Below, piece by piece: positions 1 through 5,273 of a DNA stretch of 9,783 bases. The translations under genes and the position numbers were made by a program. This DNA comes from SXOA01 sp964444865. Its GTDB lineage: Bacteria; Planctomycetota; Planctomycetia; Pirellulales; Pirellulaceae. The notes under the pieces are model-generated. The model saw only the letters and a list, made by a program, of their open reading frames with translations, was not told where the DNA came from and made no database searches. Positions within the stretch are counted from its first letter, which is position 1. Each line of letters starts with the position of its first letter. The DNA lies in assembly GCA_964444865.1 (NCBI GenBank), contig CAYUJE010000253.1, forward strand, positions 1 to 9,783, in the 5' to 3' direction.

Positions 1-40
1 TTCCGAAGACCGATGCGCTATCCAATTGCGCCACGGGTGC
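1..40 (-). tRNA. tRNA-Arg (anticodon TCG), 5' part only
   Basis: Read on the minus strand from position 40, the sequence gives a seven-base acceptor strand GCACCCG, the linker TG, a D-arm with GCGC/GCGC stems around AATTGGATA, base A26, an anticodon stem TCGGT and the loop CTTCGGA. The anticodon is TCG, which reads CGA and other CGN arginine codons. The window ends at about tRNA position 39, so the 3' anticodon stem, variable region, T-arm and acceptor 3' strand are outside. Both visible D-stem arms pair perfectly. The arginine identity comes from the anticodon and from resemblance to bacterial tRNA-Arg genes. Confidence 0.9.
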
Positions 41-87
41 TTGTGGTTATTTGCCGCCAAACATAGATTCTCGGCGGCTTTCCCTGC

Positions 88-116
88 AGAATATCACGAG
101 CCGCCGCCTTTGCACA
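88..116 (-). promoter_or_regulatory. Possible promoter of the tRNA-Arg gene; region 41-147
   Basis: On the minus strand a TATTCT -10-like hexamer (93-88) lies 17 bases downstream of TGTGCA (116-111), a weak -35 match. Transcription would start about 40 bases before the tRNA. The same stretch can form an 8-bp stem (72-79 with 99-106, CGGCGGCT type) whose loop holds the -10 box. That hairpin could instead belong to the 3' end of the upstream methyltransferase transcript, although no T-run follows it. The rest of 41-147 holds no gene that I can support. Confidence 0.25.
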
Positions 117-147
117 GGCTTGCCCAGGGAATGGCGGCAGGTTCTTG

Positions 148-1383
148 CTACTTCTTGGGCTCCACCTTCTGGATGCGGATCTTGTCAAACGCTGCTGTGC
201 CGGTGCCGCCGAACAGGCCGATGCGGAAGATCCCTTCGCGGGCGCTCGTCGGAATGTCGAAAGTCTTCGTCACTTCGTGCCAGTCGCTTGTGCCAAGATA
301 GGGCCCCATGACCTGCATGCCGAGATCGCGGCGCTGATCGTCATAAAGAGTGAAGAGGATGTAGCACATCTCGTTTTCGTCGGTGCCGCGGGCAACCCCT
401 TTGGTCATCACCTGGGCGGAAACTTCGAGCTGCTTGACTTTGCGACCGTCGATGCCGAAGCCCTGCAACAAGTGGGCGGAAACGCCAGGTTCGTCGTTCG
501 TAAAGCTGACATAGTGCTCGCCGTCCGGCGCTTTGGCGTCCGTTTCCCACTTGACATATTTCTCGTAATACCAGCCGGGCTGCGCACCGCTGGGAAATGC
601 CTTTTCCTCAAAACTGCCGTTGGCGAGTGATGGATTTTCGGGGTCTGGTTTCTCCTTGCGGTTATCCTCCGCCTTGCCCGTCATGGGGACGAATAGGGTG
701 GGAAGCAGCGCCTCGGATTCCAGCTTGCCCCCTTTCTTGCGGAAGAGATACAGCGTTTGCTCATAACGCTTGCCGACGGGGACCACCATCAGTCCCCCTT
801 CCTTGAGTTGTTCCACCAGGGGTTCGGGAACTTTTTCCGGTGAGCAGGTAACGATGATCTTGTCGAACGGCGCATGTTCTTTCCAGCCGAGAAAACCGTC
901 TCCCACTTTCGTCGTGACGTTGTCGTATCCGAGTCGCTTCAGAACACGCGCGGCACTCTTGCCGAGCGATTCGACAATTTCGATGCTGTAAACTTCCTTG
1001 ACCAAGGGGCTGAGCACGGCCGCCTGGTACCCGCTGCCGGTGCCGATTTCCAGAACTTTATCGCCCGGTTGGAGGTCAAGCGACTCCGTCATGTAGGCGA
1101 CAATGAACGGGGACGAGATGGTCTGCTTGTCGCCAATGGGGATGGCCTTGTCGAAGTAGGCTTCGCGGCGATACTTGAATTCGACGAACTCATGCCTGGG
1201 AGTCGCGAGCATCGCTTTGATCACCCGTTCGTTCTTCACTCCCGATCCGACGACCACCTCTTCCACCATTCTTTTGCGAGCCTGTTCGAACTGAACTCGC
1301 GTTTGAGCATTTGCCGGGAAGAGCACCGCTCCCAGGAGAACCGCCAAGGTAGCTGCGTATGCCAAGACGAAAGTGCGTTTCAT
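148..1383 (-). CDS. Exported protein-L-isoaspartate O-methyltransferase with C-terminal carbohydrate-binding-like domain
   Basis: The core is a protein-L-isoaspartate O-methyltransferase, which uses S-adenosylmethionine to methylate isoaspartyl residues of damaged proteins so they can revert to aspartate. Seen in the 411-aa product: a signal peptide (residues 1-26, hydrophobic core, AxA-type site before Gln27); the family motif QTISSPFIVAYMTESL at 87-102; SAM-binding motif I, VLEIGTGSGYQ, at 110-120; GDG at 161-163; PFDKIIVT at 172-179; and LKEGGLMVVPVG at 193-204. From about residue 250 a second region begins with NGSFE, typical of CBM4/9-type jelly-roll domains, and runs to the end. Ordinary Pcm proteins are about 210 aa and have neither signal peptide nor tail. 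The start at 1383 is preferred over ATG 1407 because GGGGAG lies six bases before it and the signal peptide then begins MKR. Family assignment is firm. The ligand of the tail is unknown. Confidence 0.9.
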   Translation of the reverse strand: MKRTFVLAYAATLAVLLGAVLFPANAQTRVQFEQARKRMVEEVVVGSGVKNERVIKAMLATPRHEFVEFKYRREAYFDKAIPIGDKQTISSPFIVAYMTESLDLQPGDKVLEIGTGSGYQAAVLSPLVKEVYSIEIVESLGKSAARVLKRLGYDNVTTKVGDGFLGWKEHAPFDKIIVTCSPEKVPEPLVEQLKEGGLMVVPVGKRYEQTLYLFRKKGGKLESEALLPTLFVPMTGKAEDNRKEKPDPENPSLANGSFEEKAFPSGAQPGWYYEKYVKWETDAKAPDGEHYVSFTNDEPGVSAHLLQGFGIDGRKVKQLEVSAQVMTKGVARGTDENEMCYILFTLYDDQRRDLGMQVMGPYLGTSDWHEVTKTFDIPTSAREGIFRIGLFGGTGTAAFDKIRIQKVEPKK

Positions 1384-1389
1384 AGATAT

Positions 1390-1446
1390 CTCCCCGAGTC
1401 GGAGCATTCCCTTGGTATCAGCTCGAATTCATTGCTTTCAATTATA
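1390..1446 (-). promoter_or_regulatory. Promoter -10 box and ribosome binding site of the exported methyltransferase gene
   Basis: On the minus strand a perfect TATAAT (1446-1441) lies about 60 bases before the ATG at 1383. No good -35 box is visible at the usual spacing. A GGGGAG Shine-Dalgarno-like stretch (1395-1390) ends six bases before the ATG and decides the start. The ten bases CGTTATAATT around the -10 also occur upstream of the phosphofructokinase gene. An own promoter here suggests that this gene is not simply co-transcribed with the large gene ending at 1504. Confidence 0.5.
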
Positions 1447-1503
1447 ACGCGCACCGGCGGCCGATGGCGCTCTTCGTCGAACCCAATAGGGAAAGGCCAA
1501 CAG

Positions 1504-4143
1504 TTATCTTTCCGCCGTGAGGGAAAAATTCAGCACTCGTCCCCCGCCCAGTTCTTCGGCACGCAGAGTTAGTTTTTTGCCGATGAGCGATTCCCCCGCT
1601 TCCAGCAAGAAAAGAAGCGGACTTTGGCCATTGGGAGGTGCGGTGAATTGACGGGTTTCTCGCCTACGGCCGGGAGTGAACAGAACGCACTGAAAACTGA
1701 GCGGTTTGTCGGTGAAGTTCGTCAATTGCTGCGTGACCTCCAATAGGCCGTCTTCTCGCAGGCGCGAGGTCATTTCGAAGGCAACATCGGTCAGGCCAAG
1801 CTGCAAGGTGCGATGGACGCTGAACTGGTAAGTGCGATCCGCCGTCAGTTCAAAATCCAATTGCAGCGGTTGCGGTCCGCTGCTGGCATCCTGAAGAGTG
1901 ACCCCAATGGGAAGCCGGAATTCTTCCCCTGGCCCCAGGCGGAAGCGGGCTCCCTCGGATTCCACTTTCCAGCCGAGAGGGGCCTTGAGCTTGACGTCAC
2001 CACTCACTCCTTGAGGAAAGTGGTTTTTCAATCGCAAATGGATGATCTGTTCCCGGTTAAAAACACTTTCCAGGTCGGAGCTCGCAAAGTCTGCGTCCAT
2101 CTTGAAGCGCGCGACGTGGGGATTGAGTCCCGTGATGAAAGTGGGCAGGCTGCCAGCGTGGATCCGGTGGAGATGCTGCCCTCCTTCGATTTCCATGCGC
2201 AAAGCGGTCTCGCGACCCCACAGGTCAGTCTGTCTTAGATCCTCGCCAAAGTACATCGCTTCCACTGTCGGCTTGTCGTTCCAAATGGCCATCACGGCCT
2301 CCCCATCACGCACAAAAATATGATTGGTGCTGCCGCCAGGAAGCTGCATCTTTCCGAGATACTCGCTGCCGGTAATGGCGACCGCGGTCGTTCGCCAGGG
2401 CAGAAAGAGCTCTCCGGGCTTGCCATCGGCCTGCATCGCGCCCGATTCTGAATCAAAGGGCCGCGACAGGAATACGGAGTCGGCACCGGCGATTTTCGCC
2501 GCCAGCATTCGCATCGCCAGGTCGCGGGCGCGCGTGGCCAGTGAATACTCGGATTTAGAAAGCGGATTCAGAGCGACCCAGCGCTGGCGCGGATCAATAT
2601 ATTGCGATTCGGGGGGGAGGTGAATATAAGCTTCCAGTTCCGCTGCAGTCATCGCGGGACTTCCCGTGTAACTCAGCATGGTCAACGGAACGTCCGCTGC
2701 GGGAGGAGCGATCAGGAAATCCCAGCCCGCAACCAGTTTCACTTCCTGTCCGAATCGCTCCAAGTGTTTCTTGAATTCCGAAGTCTTTTCGGCAAGTCGC
2801 GGGTAGCCGACCAGGCTCGTGTCCTGATCACTGCCAAGTTGCCAGCGGCCGACTTTGAGCGAAAGCCGCGTCATAATCGGGTCCACCCACGGCTGCCACG
2901 CTTCCGAATCTTCCAGAATGTTGGCGATGGATTCGCCGCTGCGGTTCTGCGGATGGTCCAGCACGCCGATCATTTCAATCCCTTGCAGACTGAGCTTTTC
3001 CGCAAACCAGGCGATCCGATCGGCCGCGCCCGATTCGGATTGCGAAAAAGTAACTGGGTACTTGGCCCAGTGAACGCCCGACTGCGCAAGCAGTGATGCC
3101 ATTTGGGCACTTTCCAGCGGGTCTTCGCCTGCTGGCAGCGTCCAGCCGAATTCTCCCTCTTTGGGTAACGGGGCCGGTCGGAGGACAACAAACGTTGTGG
3201 ATCGTTCGATGCGTTCCGTTTCTTTTCCTTGCCAACGGACCTGCACCTGATAATAGCCATTACTGGGAACCGGAGGTTTCCAGTCCGCTCTGGCAATAGC
3301 ATCGGTGCCGATGGTGAGGTTCTGGTCTTCCTTGGCAAGGCTGCGGCCTTCATGATCGCGGAGTTCGAAGTAAAGCGTCGACTGCGAGTGAGGAATGCCG
3401 GCAATCTCGCACTTTATTTCCACCTGATCTGGCGATGTAAAAATCGACAACGGGCTCTTGGACTGGACAGTCATTCGCGGCAGATGTTGCAAGCGGAGCC
3501 GGCGAAAGGCGGCTTGGCCTCGCAAATCCTGCCGCTGGCCGCGGGGAGCGACACGGAGCGTGATGCTGGCAGCTGCAGTCTCTTGATGCGGGGTATAGGG
3601 TCCTAGACGAAAGGGCTGCCACTGGCCGGTGGATGACCGACTGCTGATGGTGGTGGAGTGTTGTAGCAACACTTTGCCTTGAGAATTCAAAAAGTTCAGA
3701 GTGACGTGGGCGTCGTCATGCGCGAGATCTTCCAGCCGACATTCCCCTTGCAGCACATAGCTGAAACTGGGGGTAATGGGGATGTGCGGACAAGCTGCCT
3801 CCGCCGCACCGCCGTTCATTTCAATCAGCAAAGTGCTGCCGCGTGCCGGGTCACTCTTGTCCTCGGCGATGCCGACTTTGAGAAAACCGGGATAGCCGGC
3901 CCCCTGGCGACGAGTCCAACCATCCGGCCAGCCGTCGTAATTCCGATCCGCCGATGTGCCAAAGTCACATTCAAAGACGATGGAACCGGCGACCGCTTTG
4001 AGGGGAGTAGCGGCAGCATGATGGGGATCCGCGTGCTTTGGCTGCTGCGGTTGCGACTCCTGGTGCTTCGCTGCCGGGGGGCCGTGCGCAGCCGGTGCGC
4101 CCTGGGGGTTGGCAGTCAGCAGCACTAGAATGAAGGGAACAAC
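1504..4143 (-). CDS. Large secreted protein with glycoside-hydrolase-like TIM-barrel region, N-terminus lost in assembly gap
   Basis: There are 879 visible residues, with the 5' end cut by the N-gap. The first visible residues (VVPFILVLLTANPQGAPAA) look like the hydrophobic core and Ala-rich end of a signal peptide, so probably only a few residues are missing. A Pro/His/Gln-rich linker follows (to about 48). Residues about 54-220 look like a galactose-binding/CBM-like beta-sandwich, including DRNYDGWPDGW (66-76). About 225-320 looks Ig-like, with GYYQVQVRW at 296-304. About 330-600 resembles a clan GH-A-type (beta/alpha)8 barrel, including GVHWAKY (356-362) and GRWQLGSDQD (432-441). About 600-670 resembles a trailing beta-domain, and about 690-879 resembles NPCBM-associated (NEW3-like) beta-sandwiches. 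The barrel assignment is pattern-based and I recognise no specific GH family. The usual NEP at the acid/base position reads SDQ, so activity is doubtful. The protein is probably secreted to the periplasm or surface, and its substrate is unknown. Confidence 0.75.
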   Translation of the reverse strand, partial: VVPFILVLLTANPQGAPAAHGPPAAKHQESQPQQPKHADPHHAAATPLKAVAGSIVFECDFGTSADRNYDGWPDGWTRRQGAGYPGFLKVGIAEDKSDPARGSTLLIEMNGGAAEAACPHIPITPSFSYVLQGECRLEDLAHDDAHVTLNFLNSQGKVLLQHSTTISSRSSTGQWQPFRLGPYTPHQETAAASITLRVAPRGQRQDLRGQAAFRRLRLQHLPRMTVQSKSPLSIFTSPDQVEIKCEIAGIPHSQSTLYFELRDHEGRSLAKEDQNLTIGTDAIARADWKPPVPSNGYYQVQVRWQGKETERIERSTTFVVLRPAPLPKEGEFGWTLPAGEDPLESAQMASLLAQSGVHWAKYPVTFSQSESGAADRIAWFAEKLSLQGIEMIGVLDHPQNRSGESIANILEDSEAWQPWVDPIMTRLSLKVGRWQLGSDQDTSLVGYPRLAEKTSEFKKHLERFGQEVKLVAGWDFLIAPPAADVPLTMLSYTGSPAMTAAELEAYIHLPPESQYIDPRQRWVALNPLSKSEYSLATRARDLAMRMLAAKIAGADSVFLSRPFDSESGAMQADGKPGELFLPWRTTAVAITGSEYLGKMQLPGGSTNHIFVRDGEAVMAIWNDKPTVEAMYFGEDLRQTDLWGRETALRMEIEGGQHLHRIHAGSLPTFITGLNPHVARFKMDADFASSDLESVFNREQIIHLRLKNHFPQGVSGDVKLKAPLGWKVESEGARFRLGPGEEFRLPIGVTLQDASSGPQPLQLDFELTADRTYQFSVHRTLQLGLTDVAFEMTSRLREDGLLEVTQQLTNFTDKPLSFQCVLFTPGRRRETRQFTAPPNGQSPLLFLLEAGESLIGKKLTLRAEELGGGRVLNFSLTAER

Positions 4144-4243
4144 NNNNNNNNNNNNNNNNNNNNNNNNNNNNNNNNNNNNNNNNNNNNNNNNNNNNNNNNN
4201 NNNNNNNNNNNNNNNNNNNNNNNNNNNNNNNNNNNNNNNNNNN
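4144..4243. other. Scaffold gap of 100 Ns, true length unknown
   Basis: Exactly 100 N characters, the usual placeholder for a gap of unknown size. Coding sequence runs into it from both sides on opposite strands: the signal peptide of the large secreted protein on the left, and the first beta-strand of the sugar isomerase-like protein on the right. The missing DNA should therefore contain both start codons and a divergent promoter region. An open frame running through the Ns on the minus strand is not real. Confidence 0.95.
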
Positions 4244-5013
4244 TTCGTGTCGGAGTCCAACTGGCCAGCCTGCGGCTGCCGCTTAAACAAGGTTTGCTTA
4301 CTGCGGCGCGGATGGGGGCAGAAGCGGTGGAAATAGATGGCCGCAATGAGGTGAAAGCGGACGAATTGTCCCGCACGGGGGTGCGGCAGGTGCGGAAGAT
4401 GCTGGAAGATTTGAATTTGCGGGTTAGCGCGGTGACCTATCGGACCCGCCGGGGCTACCAGGTTCCCGACGACCTGGAGCGGCGAATCGCCGCCACGCAG
4501 CAAGCTCTCAAGATGGCCTATGAGCTGGGGACCAACGTCGTCATCAATCACATCGGCCGGGTGCCGGAAAAGAACACGCCGGCCTGGACGATCATGGTGG
4601 AAGCCCTCACCGACATCGGCCGCTATGGCCAGCGGGTGGGAGCGACGCTGGCGGCGGAGACAGGCACCGAAAGTGGCGAGGAACTCGCCGGCCTGATCAC
4701 CGCCCTGCCGCCGGCTTCGCTTGGCGTGGATCTAAATCCCGCCAATCTCATCGTCAACGGGCATTCACCTCGCGAGGCGGCCAAGGCACTTGGGGAACAT
4801 GTGCTGCACGTTCACGCCACCGACGGCACCCGCGACCTCGCCCACGGCCGCGGCATTGAGGTGCAACTCGGCCGCGGCCTGGCGGAATTCCCCGAGCTGC
4901 TCGGCATCCTGGAAGAACATCAATACCGCGGCTTCATCACCATCGAGCGGCGGCAAAGCGAAAACGCGATCAATGAAATTGCGGATGCGGTAAAGTATTT
5001 GAAGAGTTTGTAG
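4244..5013 (+). CDS. Sugar phosphate isomerase/epimerase-like protein (xylose isomerase-like TIM barrel), 5' end in gap
   Basis: The frame is open right up to the gap. The first complete codon is at 4246 and reads RVGVQLASLRLPLKQG before the in-frame TTG at 4294, which a gene finder may take as the start. This segment is a typical first strand and helix of the family, so the true start lies in the gap, probably a few codons upstream. There are 255 visible residues. Candidate metal ligands, numbered from that Arg, are Glu138 (LAAETG), Asp162 (GVDLNP), His188/His190 with Asp193 (HVHATDG), and Glu234 (ITIERR), the Glu-Asp-His-Glu set of AP endonuclease 2/xylose isomerase-like enzymes. This broad family includes ketose epimerases, inosose dehydratases and hydroxypyruvate isomerases, so the substrate cannot be named. 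It is divergent from the large secreted protein, which may hint at a shared carbohydrate theme. Confidence 0.85.
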
Positions 5014-5041
5014 ACTTCGAGCCTGCCTGTGTTGGGCGCTG

Positions 5042-5200
5042 GTTGGGCGAGGGTCTCCCGACCACTGCTTTTAACATCTCAGATTTCAGGTTTGGGTTTG
5101 GAGCGTTGCAGGACTCGGAATACCGAGCCGTGGGTTCGGTCGTGGCGTTTGGCGGCGTGCGGACGACGATTTTTGTTGACGGCCTTGACCCGCGCCCAAC
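5042..5200. repeat. Imperfect inverted repeat bracketing the intergenic region downstream of the isomerase
   Basis: GTTGGGCGAGGGTC (5042-5055) and GACCCGCGCCCAAC (5187-5200) are inverted copies matching at 13 of 14 positions, 159 bp end to end. A further GTTGGGCG stands at 5031-5038. Between the arms lie a short hairpin CTCGG-AATA-CCGAG (5114-5127) and no convincing gene. It could be a small non-autonomous mobile-element remnant or a dispersed intergenic repeat. One locus cannot decide. No rho-independent terminator with a T-run is visible after the isomerase stop. Confidence 0.4.
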
Positions 5201-5237
5201 TTTGCCAGATTAGCCGTCACACTCCGGGTGCCGGCAT

Positions 5238-5266
5238 GTCCGCTGACGGAGTGAGCGGACTACAAT
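5238..5266 (+). promoter_or_regulatory. Hairpin and TACAAT -10 box, predicted promoter of the DNA methylase gene
   Basis: A perfect 7-bp inverted repeat, GTCCGCT (5238-5244) and AGCGGAC (5254-5260) with a nine-base loop, abuts TACAAT (5261-5266). The -10-like box ends seven bases before the ATG at 5274, so transcription would begin at or next to the start codon and give a leaderless mRNA. This fits the lack of any Shine-Dalgarno sequence. No -35 box is visible. The hairpin would fall in the spacer, where it might bind a regulator, or it may be a dispersed repeat. The start of the cupin gene shows a similar hairpin joined to TACAAT. Confidence 0.4.
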
Positions 5267-5273
5267 TTGGCTG

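Noticed and set aside
1..147. tRNA gene considered as an integration site for a mobile island
   Set aside because: No integrase and no repeat of the tRNA 3' end is visible. The 3' half of the tRNA is outside the window.
874..1572. 232-codon plus-strand open frame
   Set aside because: Lies antisense to the isoaspartate methyltransferase, whose motifs are unmistakable, and shows no domain-like features.
1504..4551. A 1015-codon minus-strand frame running through the Ns
   Set aside because: It joins the secreted protein to the antisense of the isomerase gene by reading N codons. The real gene ends at the gap with its signal peptide.
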